Numbered from the stretch's first letter, positions 1-4,714 are shown. The stretch is 6,254 nucleotides of DNA from Proteobacteria bacterium UBA1847 (GCA_002338605.1 DDIP01000161.1:1-6254); one strand, 5' to 3'. The notes: a model not told the origin generated them from the letters alone. Numbers and translations: made by a program.

Positions 1-437
1 ACCCAGAAGTCGAGGTGACAATCATCAACGATGATGCCGAAAGTACACTCGACTGTACTTCTGCCGTTGCCAGCCCAGCAATTCTTTGGCCGCCGAATCA
101 CAAGTACGTGGCGATAGAAATCTCTGGCGTTGTTGACTCGAGTGGCGCTTCTACTGTCATTGTCGCTCAAGGAATTCTTCAAGATGAAGTCGTTAACGGT
201 GAGGGAGACGGAAATACAGCTCCGGATGGACGAATTCTAGAGAACGGAACGCCCGAGGTTCGCAGGGAGCGGTCAGGATTAGAAGATGGACGAGTTTACG
301 AGATCCTATTCGAGGCTAGAAATTCGAGTGGAGGGTCGTGCACCGGATCTGTACTCGTAGGTGTTCCTCATGATCGAGGTGCGGGTTCCGTTCCGATCGA
401 CAGCGGCGTGAGGTACGACTCAACGAGTGTAGACTGA
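1..437 (+). CDS. C-terminal fragment of secreted Calx-beta / LWPPNHK-domain repeat protein
   Basis: The reading frame is already open at position 3 and reads PEVEVTIINDD before the first possible GTG start at 15, so this is the 3' end of a longer gene. The VTIINDD string resembles the last strand of a Calx-beta repeat, which usually ends in VTIxDDD. A domain of about 125 residues follows, with the signature LWPPNHKYVAIEISG, then QDEVVNGEGDGNTAPD, RxERSGxxDGRVYEI, SCTGSVLVGVPHDRG and a final DSGVRYDST. I recognise this pattern from C-terminal modules of large extracellular proteins that also carry HYR, Calx-beta or PKD-like repeats. A Cys pair (DCTS and SCTG) may form a disulfide. No C-terminal anchor or sorting signal is visible, so the protein is probably secreted. 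The stop TGA (435-437) shares its last A with a possible downstream ATG. The biological role, perhaps adhesion or matrix binding, is inference. Confidence 0.8.
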   Translation, partial: PEVEVTIINDDAESTLDCTSAVASPAILWPPNHKYVAIEISGVVDSSGASTVIVAQGILQDEVVNGEGDGNTAPDGRILENGTPEVRRERSGLEDGRVYEILFEARNSSGGSCTGSVLVGVPHDRGAGSVPIDSGVRYDSTSVD

Positions 438-493
438 TGCGGAGAATCTGGAATGTGGTGTCCACGACCACTCGCGAAATTTTTGGTGCCGAC

Positions 494-1081
494 ATGCTGA
501 GGCGGTCCGCCCAGGTCTTTACTTGCTCCGTGCTAGTCGGGTCGTGCACAACAGCACAATCCGGTGATGACTTGGCCGCGCTGATACGCACAGAGTATCC
601 GGACTACTCCATTCGATCTGAGATGTATGCGGGCGGCTGTGGAGATGCGAGCGAGAATTCAGGCGATTCTTGTATTGTGACGGGGGACTTCAATTCAGAC
701 GGGTTCAAGGACATGTCCGCTGTACTCCGCCGAGCAATTGCGGCTGATGAATTAGCCGATATAGACTTACGTCACCGAAACGCGATTCGGCATGTCGACC
801 TCGTGATCGTCTGCAATGGCAACGGGGATACAGCATACGCTTGCACGGAGCTTACGAAGCCCGAAATCGGAGGTTTGCCCGCAGTTCTCGAGGTCGCAGT
901 TTGGCCTGAGGAGGTGGGCAGCGACGATTCGATATCCATGTCGGGAGAGTGCCGGCCGCTAATCGAAGAATCTCCAGCCGCGCCCATGCTCACGCTGTTC
1001 GAGCTGAACGGCCTTTGCCGCTCGTTCTTCTATTCTTCCAATGAAGGGCGGTATAAGCAATGCACCATCTGCGGGGATTAG
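494..1081 (+). CDS. putative lipoprotein with Asp-rich calcium-loop motif, function unknown
   Basis: From the ATG at 494 the product is 195 residues and starts MLRRSAQVFTCSVLVGSC, a short positively charged signal peptide ending in a VGSC lipobox, so lipid attachment at Cys18 is likely. A second candidate start, ATG 437, overlaps the upstream stop as TGATG and would add 19 residues. That would allow translational coupling but buries the signal peptide, so I prefer 494, although neither start has a good Shine-Dalgarno sequence. The mature part contains GDFNSDGFKDMSAVL, a DxNxDG loop like those in FG-GAP/VCBS and EF-hand-like calcium sites. Several Cys residues follow (GGCGD, DSCIV, VCNGNG, YACTEL, SGECRP, LCRSF, CTICGD), suggesting a disulfide-rich exported protein. 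The gene ends three bases from the stop of the convergent gene on the other strand. I do not recognise a named family. Confidence 0.6.
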   Translation: MLRRSAQVFTCSVLVGSCTTAQSGDDLAALIRTEYPDYSIRSEMYAGGCGDASENSGDSCIVTGDFNSDGFKDMSAVLRRAIAADELADIDLRHRNAIRHVDLVIVCNGNGDTAYACTELTKPEIGGLPAVLEVAVWPEEVGSDDSISMSGECRPLIEESPAAPMLTLFELNGLCRSFFYSSNEGRYKQCTICGD

Positions 1082-1084
1082 CCG

Positions 1085-1327
1085 TTAGGACACATTTTCG
1101 GGGAAAAAGTCGTCCCAAGTCCCCGTATTCCTGAAGCCCTTCAACGCGAATTCGAGCGTGTCGAGGCGGATGACCAGAAGCCGTTGTTCTGAACGCAGAA
1201 CCGCTGCGGTTAGATCTCCCAGCGACAGAATCGTCGACCTGGCTCCAAGTCTAACCAAGCTAGCTGGCAGAGTGGCAAGCAGTCGACGCGTTCTTGGATA
1301 ATCATCCTCCAGATCGTTGATGTCCAT
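1085..1327 (-). CDS. small hypothetical protein (80 aa)
   Basis: The 80-residue product has no signal peptide or membrane helix. It has a charged N-terminus (MDINDLEDDYPRTRRLL) and a middle part that alternates hydrophobic and basic residues (LVRLGARSTILSLGDLTAAVL, then RSEQRLLVIRLDTLEFALKG). It ends in WDDFFPENVS. Its ATG (1325-1327) directly abuts the stop of the membrane-protein gene (TGA 1328-1330), giving TGAATG, so it is almost certainly co-transcribed and translationally coupled with it. No independent Shine-Dalgarno sequence stands out. The 3' end lies three bases from the convergent lipoprotein gene. I do not recognise the family. It could be a cytoplasmic partner of the small membrane protein, but that rests on gene order alone. 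Confidence 0.5.
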   Translation of the reverse strand: MDINDLEDDYPRTRRLLATLPASLVRLGARSTILSLGDLTAAVLRSEQRLLVIRLDTLEFALKGFRNTGTWDDFFPENVS

Positions 1328-1531
1328 TCACGAGCGCTCGATCGTCAACTTGCTCCCAAACAGCAGGCTCAACAGTAGGAGCAGGCCAAAAGTCTGCAGG
1401 AAGGATATTGCCGGCAGTTCGAAGACTGAAACCGCAATCCAGTTCCAGAGCACCCAGGCTGGCAATGTGGCAATGACGGCGACGAGCATCTGGAGAAGCG
1501 GTACGAGCAGAAACGTGATTATAAGCTGCAT
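1328..1531 (-). CDS. small two-helix membrane protein (67 aa)
   Basis: From ATG 1531 the product is 67 residues. It consists of a hydrophobic first helix (IITFLLVPLLQMLVAVIATL, about residues 3-22), a short link containing PAWVLWNWI, and a second helix (about residues 41-57, TFGLLLLLSLLF), ending in a basic tail GSKLTIERS. The pattern LWNW...F-ELPAISFLQTFGLLLLxxxLFG matches small uncharacterised membrane proteins in many bacteria, which typically read LWNWLxxxxFGLPxIxFWQAxGLLLLSxxLFG. I chose this start over GTG/ATG-type codons further upstream (to 1561) because the upstream sequence has GAGGG six bases from the ATG, and the extension MALDNNRGPA would precede the helix for no obvious reason. 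It is the first gene of a two-gene operon with the 80-residue protein. Function is unknown. Confidence 0.65.
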   Translation of the reverse strand: MQLIITFLLVPLLQMLVAVIATLPAWVLWNWIAVSVFELPAISFLQTFGLLLLLSLLFGSKLTIERS

Positions 1532-1561
1532 TGCAGGCCCTCGGTTGTTATCCAAGGCCAA

Positions 1562-1590
1562 GTTCTACGTCTCAGAATCCCTCCAGGCAA
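1562..1590 (-). promoter_or_regulatory. putative sigma-70 promoter for the small membrane protein operon
   Basis: Read on the minus strand, TTGCCT (1590-1585) and TAGAAC (1567-1562) are separated by 17 bases; each matches the -35 or -10 consensus at 4 of 6 positions. The predicted transcription start near 1555 would leave a leader of about 24 bases holding the GAGGG ribosome binding site of the gene starting at 1531. The call rests on consensus matching only. Confidence 0.33.
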
Positions 1591-1611
1591 TGGTGAATCC
1601 AGACTAACTTC

Positions 1612-1716
1612 TGATCAACAAATATGCTCAGAAAGATCGGCCTTGATCAAAGATAGCGCTCGGTAGTTGGGGCCTACTCGGGAGGAAAGGGCATTTTGAT
1701 CAAGAAATGTGCTCTG
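1612..1716. repeat. three spaced TGATCAA-containing repeats in intergenic region
   Basis: Two 20-base direct repeats, at 1612-1631 and 1697-1716, share 17 of 20 bases with the pattern TGATCAAsAAATrTGCTCwG. A more diverged third copy at 1644-1663 keeps TGATCAA and the GCTC at the same offset (13 of 20 bases). Each begins with the perfect palindrome TGATCA. The repeats lie between the end of higA and the predicted promoter of the small membrane protein operon. The nearest is centred about 60 bases upstream of the inferred transcription start, a usual place for an activator site. The TTGAT/ATCAA content recalls FNR half-sites, but the two halves are fused without the usual 4-base spacer. The rest of the roughly 300-base gap 1532-1830 holds no gene that I can support. 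Confidence 0.45.
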
Positions 1717-1797
1717 TGTGCGCAAGAATTTCGCTAGTGGTCCACCACGACGTTAGAGGGGCCATTGTTGGAATTATTAGACAATTATCTTATTTAA

Positions 1798-1813
1798 CAT
1801 AATATATATTATG
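1798..1813. repeat. perfect 16-bp AT-rich palindrome downstream of higA
   Basis: The 16 bases CATAATATATATTATG read identically on both strands. They sit 17 bases beyond the higA stop, inside a very AT-rich patch (about 1770-1825) that contrasts with the neighbourhood. It could act as a weak hairpin at the 3' end of the higBA transcript, although no clean U-run follows, or as a binding site. Perfect palindromes are enriched by chance in AT-only sequence, so function is uncertain. Confidence 0.4.
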
Positions 1814-1830
1814 CGCATATATTGACGCTG

Positions 1831-2190
1831 CTAGCTCTCTCGCCCAATTAATGCATCCAGGGGTATTTCGAGGTTTTCATGCAATGCCCGGATCATTGCC
1901 AGGGAAAGCCCCCTGCGTTTATTCATGACCTCAGATACTCGCGCCCGAGAACCCAGGTACGGTTCAAGATCTTTCCGGCTCAGTCCCATTTGCTCCATGC
2001 GAAACTTGATAGCGTCATTTGGGTCTGGCAATTCAATTGGAAAGTGTTCTTTCTCGTAGACGTCAACCAGAGTGGCCAGCACATCAAGTTCGTCGCCTTC
2101 TGCGGTATCGATCTGCGACGACATTAGTGCCTCGATTCGTTTCACGGCACGCTCGTGGTCGCTGGAATTGCAGATGGGCTGAATAGTCGT
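1831..2190 (-). CDS. higA: HigA-family antitoxin (HTH), apparent ACG in place of the ATG start
   Basis: This is the antitoxin and repressor partner of the adjacent HigB toxin, of the COG5499 type. Family features are clear: a negatively charged TAEGDELDVLATLVDVYE helix, the PDPNDAIKFRMEQMGLSRKDLEPYLGSRARVSEVMN helix-turn-helix core (about residues 56-90) and LSLAMIRALHENLEIPLDALI at the end. The frame is open back to the higB stop. The residues after that stop, TIQPICNSSDHERAVKRIEAL, match the usual family N-terminus (I+PI...aDhexAlxxIexL). The codon at the expected start (2190-2188) is ACG, not ATG, yet a GGAG (2203-2200) lies nine bases before it. A full protein would be 119 residues. The first standard start is GTG 2145, giving 104 residues, and it lacks a good ribosome binding site. 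The ATT two codons after the ACG is another rare option. The HTH domain is intact in every case, so the protein is probably functional. Confidence 0.85.
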   Translation of the reverse strand, partial: TTIQPICNSSDHERAVKRIEALMSSQIDTAEGDELDVLATLVDVYEKEHFPIELPDPNDAIKFRMEQMGLSRKDLEPYLGSRARVSEVMNKRRGLSLAMIRALHENLEIPLDALIGRES

Positions 2191-2484
2191 TCAAATATGC
2201 TCCGGATCTGTTCGATCGAATTCAGAGTGAGTCCCCACGAATCGAATGTGCAAGATTCGAAATTCGTATTTAGCCTGCACTATAAGCCTGAACTTGTTAC
2301 CACCGATGTTGAAAACAATGCGATTTCCTTTAATAAAGCTCGCGTGTCCGTATCTGCGTTTGATGTCCTCAGGGCTTAACCAGGTCGCTTGTGCCGCTTC
2401 CCGATACCAGGATTTCAGCGATTGCTCCGCCAATCGCTGCTTTTCCCAGAACTCCTTGAGCTTACATCTCGCGATTATTCGCAT
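2191..2484 (-). CDS. higB: HigB-type mRNA endonuclease toxin
   Basis: The 97-residue product is full length for the HigB toxin family (COG4680, RelE-like fold), whose members cleave mRNA, usually on the ribosome, and are neutralised by HigA. Recognisable parts are the N-terminal MRIIARCKLKEFWE strand-helix, SLKSWYREAAQATWLSPEDIKRRY in the middle, then NRIVFNIGGNKFRLIV (residues 54-69) and the C-terminal signature IRFVGTHSEFD (80-90). As is typical for hig loci, the toxin gene comes first and the antitoxin follows at once in the same frame. Only the TGA (2193-2191) separates them. The ATG at 2484 follows an in-frame TAG four codons upstream, so this start is firm, though it lacks a clear Shine-Dalgarno sequence. 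A weak start would keep toxin synthesis low. Regulation is probably by HigA binding its own promoter. Confidence 0.93.
   Translation of the reverse strand: MRIIARCKLKEFWEKQRLAEQSLKSWYREAAQATWLSPEDIKRRYGHASFIKGNRIVFNIGGNKFRLIVQAKYEFRILHIRFVGTHSEFDRTDPEHI
2200..2203 (-). promoter_or_regulatory. ribosome binding site of higA inside the end of higB
   Basis: On the minus strand, GGAG lies within the last codons of higB, nine bases before the ACG at 2190-2188. Its position argues that translation of higA starts, or once started, at that codon rather than at GTG 2145. Confidence 0.5.
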
Positions 2485-2502
2485 CGACGCACACTAGCAT
2501 GG

Positions 2503-2515
2503 TCCCTTTTTGGGA
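2503..2515. promoter_or_regulatory. candidate operator upstream of higBA
   Basis: The sequence TCCCTTTTTGGGA is an inverted repeat with 4-base arms and a 5-base centre, and an outer G:C pair can be added across a mismatch. It lies 19-31 bases upstream of the higB ATG, where HigA repressors usually bind. The arms are short and no convincing -35/-10 pair overlaps it, so this is only a candidate. Confidence 0.22.
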
Positions 2516-2597
2516 ACAGTGGCCGAATTCCCCTTTTCACCAGAATCGGCCGAGCTGAGTCACTCGCGTCCTAACCCCCCTCACTGAAAATCGTTCA

Positions 2598-3263
2598 TCA
2601 ATTCTCGTTACTTGAACGCGTTTCGCCCGCCTCGAGGTATTTTCGACCCGTAATCATCGCTTTGATTAAGTTCTCCTTGTGCACGAAACTGGAAAACAGC
2701 ACTCCGGCGATATGAAAGGCGACCAAAATCAGCGCTAAGTTGGCGAAGATCTCATGAGCCTCTTCCCAGAATTCTTCGCGTTCATCGTCAGCGTGCTCGT
2801 CGTCATCAGCATAGGCCGTTGAGATCAAGGCCGGCAGATTGGATTTTCCTGGGTTGTCGGTAACCCAGCCTGCGAGCGGTCCCGCATCTTCCTGGATCGC
2901 GTAAAGCACCAAACCGGAGGTCACCGTTCCAACAATGCAAATTAGCAGCGCGACGACCATCGCGCCACCGGCCGGATTGTGTCCAACGAAACGTTCGGCT
3001 CGGTTAGTCATGATGCCCGCGATGTATCGAAGTGTGACCGCGGGCGACCTTACAAAATTGCTAAACCGGGCATATTTGCTTCCAACAAGGCCCCAGATCA
3101 GGCGAATTGCTACAACCGCGCCGACGACGTATCCGGCCCAGACGTGCTGAGAGAGGAAATCGTCTTCAGTGAAATAAGCGGTAAAGAACGCAATGACCAG
3201 CGTCCAGTGCCCGATGCGAACTATGGGGTCCCAAACTTTAATCGTATCGTCAGTGGCTTTCAT
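2598..3263 (-). CDS. cytochrome b561-type membrane protein (Ni/Fe-hydrogenase b-type family)
   Basis: The 221-residue protein opens with KVWDPIVRIGHW (residues 9-20), the hallmark N-terminus of bacterial dihaem cytochrome b proteins of the Ni_hydr_CYTB family. These pass electrons between the quinone pool and periplasmic partners. Four membrane helices are visible: about 17-32, 39-61 (QHVWAGYVVG), 99-122 after the conserved GHNPAGGAM, and 169-193 (AHEIFANLALILVAFHIAGVL). Likely haem ligands are His19 and His40 near the N-terminus and His170 and His184 in helix 4. The loop between helices 3 and 4 is long and very acidic (DDDEHADDEREEFWEE, 153-168). I chose ATG 3263 because family members start a few residues before KVWDP; an upstream ATG (3311) adds 16 residues without a ribosome binding site. 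The gene is divergent from the LuxR-type gene. The electron donor and acceptor cannot be told from the sequence. Confidence 0.92.
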   Translation of the reverse strand: MKATDDTIKVWDPIVRIGHWTLVIAFFTAYFTEDDFLSQHVWAGYVVGAVVAIRLIWGLVGSKYARFSNFVRSPAVTLRYIAGIMTNRAERFVGHNPAGGAMVVALLICIVGTVTSGLVLYAIQEDAGPLAGWVTDNPGKSNLPALISTAYADDDEHADDEREEFWEEAHEIFANLALILVAFHIAGVLFSSFVHKENLIKAMITGRKYLEAGETRSSNEN

Positions 3264-3295
3264 TTGTCGTCGTCCGTTGTGTAAGAATTCATAAT

Positions 3296-3322
3296 TTGAA
3301 CCGAACGGCATGCTGATACAAT
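3296..3322 (+). promoter_or_regulatory. putative promoter of the LuxR-type regulator gene
   Basis: In the 106-base divergent gap, TTGAAC (3296-3301) and TACAAT (3317-3322) are good -35 and -10 matches, but the spacer is 15 bases, shorter than the ideal 17. Initiation near 3329 would leave a leader of about 40 bases before the ATG at 3370. The same gap must also hold the promoter for the cytochrome b561 gene, for which I see no clear elements. Confidence 0.35.
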
Positions 3323-3369
3323 TTGGCGTATGACCTATGTTCGTACCTTTTTCTGGAGAAGCGGCACCT

Positions 3370-3897
3370 ATGTCGGATGACGTACACGACTATCGCTCCA
3401 CGCAGGCCGCATTGGCGCTGTTTGTCGCTATTGCACTGCTCATCGGGTGGGATTTGATCGCTGACTATCGCGAGGGCGCACATTGGGCACATATCGCCAT
3501 CGAGCTATTCGTTGTTCTGGTAGCTGCCAGTGGTGCGGTACTTCTTTGGCGCCAGTTCCGTCAGAATCGACTCGATCTCGCGGATGCGCGGGTGGACGCT
3601 GAACAGTGGCGAAACGAGAGTCGCGAATTGCTCCGCGGACTGGGCATCGCCATTGAAAAGCAATTCGTAGCTTGGGAGCTAACGAAGGCCGAAGCCGAGG
3701 TCGGCCTCTTCTTACTGAAAGGACTTAGTCACAAAGAAATCGCTAGTATTCGTCACACCAGTGAGCGGACAACGCGGGAGCAGGCACGGGCGTTGTATCG
3801 CAAATCCGGTCTTCCTGGCCGATCGTCACTGTCGGCCTTCTTTCTGGAAGATCTATTGCTGCCCCAGAGCGAATACGACGAGAATGAAGAACAATAA
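3370..3897 (+). CDS. membrane-anchored LuxR-type HTH transcriptional regulator
   Basis: The 175-residue protein has two N-terminal membrane helices (about residues 13-31 and 42-60). A charged, probably coiled-coil linker follows (RQNRLDLADARVDAEQWRNES, about 64-84), and then a LuxR/GerE-like winged-helix DNA-binding domain at 104-163. The domain reads LTKAEAEVGLFLLKGLSHKEIASIRHTSERTTREQARALYRKSGL and ends in the characteristic SSLSAFFLEDLL. There is no receiver or ligand-binding domain, so any signal would have to be sensed in or near the membrane. I chose ATG 3370 because GGAG (3355-3358) lies upstream, if at a long 11-base spacing; ATG 3337 would add 11 residues and has no ribosome binding site. 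The gene is divergent from the cytochrome b561 gene, which makes that gene a natural target, by inference only. About 160 bases (3898-4057) follow with no gene or clear terminator. Confidence 0.85.
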   Translation: MSDDVHDYRSTQAALALFVAIALLIGWDLIADYREGAHWAHIAIELFVVLVAASGAVLLWRQFRQNRLDLADARVDAEQWRNESRELLRGLGIAIEKQFVAWELTKAEAEVGLFLLKGLSHKEIASIRHTSERTTREQARALYRKSGLPGRSSLSAFFLEDLLLPQSEYDENEEQ

Positions 3898-4057
3898 CGA
3901 ATACGCCAGACTCACTAAGCGTCGATAACAACTTTGGCAAAATCTCGCAACCAAGAAAGATAAGGCGTTCAATCGAAATTCGACTGCGAATGCATCGAAG
4001 GTTCTTTGCCGGTTGGTCTGGTAAGGACCCTGCTTTGCGGGGCGCGAAATTGGTACA

Positions 4058-4278
4058 TTACCGACTTTGGGCACTAACGGCGAGTGTTCCCAGAATAATC
4101 GCTGCCGTTGGGCCGTCACCGACTTGCGCGCCGACAACGCCACCGATCACTGCGCCAATCACTGCCCCTCTTGTGCTTGCGTGGTCGTCTCGCATCCGTA
4201 CAGCGCGAAAATCGACAAAAGCATGAACACGAGCGTCATGTGCTTAAACGGTACGGTCATCGTTCGTTCAATGTTCAT
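4058..4278 (-). pseudogene. glycine-zipper lipoprotein gene with a -1 frameshift
   Basis: The first part reads MNIERTMTVPFKHMTLVFMLLSIFALYGC, a lipoprotein signal peptide with its lipobox Cys, then ETTTQAQEG and a stop after 39 residues (TGA 4161-4159). In another frame the sequence continues GAVIGAVIGGVVGAQVGDGPTAAIILGTLAVSAQSR to TAA 4060-4058. That is a glycine-zipper 2TM domain as in SlyB/17-kDa-antigen lipoproteins, which normally follows such an N-terminus directly. Adding one G to the GGGG run at 4168-4165 restores a single frame of 73 residues (74 codons with the stop). Family members usually continue with more zipper residues, so the 3' end may also be truncated. ATG 4278 has no adjacent ribosome binding site. 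A perfect AGGAGG lies 23 bases upstream, facing ATT 4293 or ACG 4290 in the same frame. The gene follows the EF-hand gene by about 50 bases and is probably in its operon. Confidence 0.7.
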
Positions 4279-4301
4279 ATGTTTGATCGTAATCTAATTT
4301 G

Positions 4302-4307
4302 CCTCCT
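4302..4307 (-). promoter_or_regulatory. strong Shine-Dalgarno AGGAGG upstream of the glycine-zipper lipoprotein gene
   Basis: The minus strand carries AGGAGG between the EF-hand and lipoprotein genes. The nearest ATG in the lipoprotein frame is 23 bases away, too far for normal use. ATT (4293) and ACG (4290) are in frame at 8 and 11 bases. The original start may have been one of these codons. Confidence 0.45.
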
Positions 4308-4330
4308 AGGTCCGTTTGTTGCCGACCCTC

Positions 4331-4669
4331 CTAGCGTTGCCTCATATTCTTACCGTGCTCGACCCGATACGCGGCGAACTCGTCAGTGTCGATGCGGCCG
4401 TTGTCGTCAAGATCGATGTCATCGAACGAGGATGCCTTGGCCTGGTTCTTGATCTGCCGACCTTCGTGAGCGCGTTAGGCGATTCGCTCACTGCGCGCTT
4501 TGGTGAATTCGTCCTTGGTAATTGCGCCGTCACCATCCAAGTCACTGCCGGCGAAGGTCGGCATGTTCATGCCCATCCCTCTTTCTGAATTCTGTGCTGA
4601 CCTGGGCGATGATATGACAATTCCGACCACCATGGCTGCGGCCAATAGTGAAAAAGTGCTTTGTTTCAT
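4331..4669 (-). pseudogene. EF-hand protein gene with in-frame premature TAA
   Basis: From ATG 4669 the product starts with a signal peptide (MKQSTFSLLAAAMVVGIVIS, then SPRSAQ, cleavage perhaps near residue 25). A Met-rich stretch GMGMNMPTF follows, then a complete EF-hand loop at residues 43-54 (DLDGDGAITKDE) and KARSERIA. Codon 65 is TAA (4477-4475). The same frame continues for 47 sense codons, RAHEGRQIKNQAKASSF and then a second EF-hand loop at codons 86-97 (DLDDNGRIDTDE), to TAG 4333-4331. Homologues carry two EF-hands joined by a linker of the type RxxRxAE+AxEGR, so the TAA replaces one residue (GAA, CAA or AAA to TAA). As written, only the first EF-hand would be made. AGGAG eight bases upstream fixes the start. 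The protein would be a periplasmic calcium-binding protein of unknown partner. It is divergent from the two-component genes. Confidence 0.8.
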
Positions 4670-4677
4670 CTCATGCA

Positions 4678-4682
4678 CTCCT
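4678..4682 (-). promoter_or_regulatory. ribosome binding site of the EF-hand gene
   Basis: AGGAG on the minus strand ends eight bases before ATG 4669. It decides that start over the in-frame GTG at 4678, which would overlap this site. Confidence 0.6.
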
Positions 4683-4714
4683 GCGCGATTCCGCTGTCAA
4701 GCAATCTGTAGGGG

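Noticed and set aside
1317..1607. Plus-strand frame of 96 codons
   Set aside because: It lies opposite the small membrane protein, which has a ribosome binding site, membrane helices and a known family pattern.
1736..1747. GTGG/CCAC hairpin as a terminator
   Set aside because: The stem is only four base pairs and no T-run follows on either strand.
3330..3380. Short frame MTYVRTFFWRSGTYVG before the LuxR-type gene, as a leader peptide
   Set aside because: It has no ribosome binding site and no regulatory codon run; chance is the simpler explanation.
3853..4143. Minus-strand frame of 96 codons overlapping the end of the LuxR-type gene
   Set aside because: It overlaps the glycine-zipper remnant in a different frame and looks composite, with no recognisable domain. 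I could not show that it is the lipoprotein's lost C-terminus.
4474..4480. GTTAGGC, which fits the integron attC core GTTRRRY
   Set aside because: It lies inside a conserved EF-hand frame, overlaps the premature stop and has no partner core or imperfect palindrome. No cassette structure or integrase is visible.
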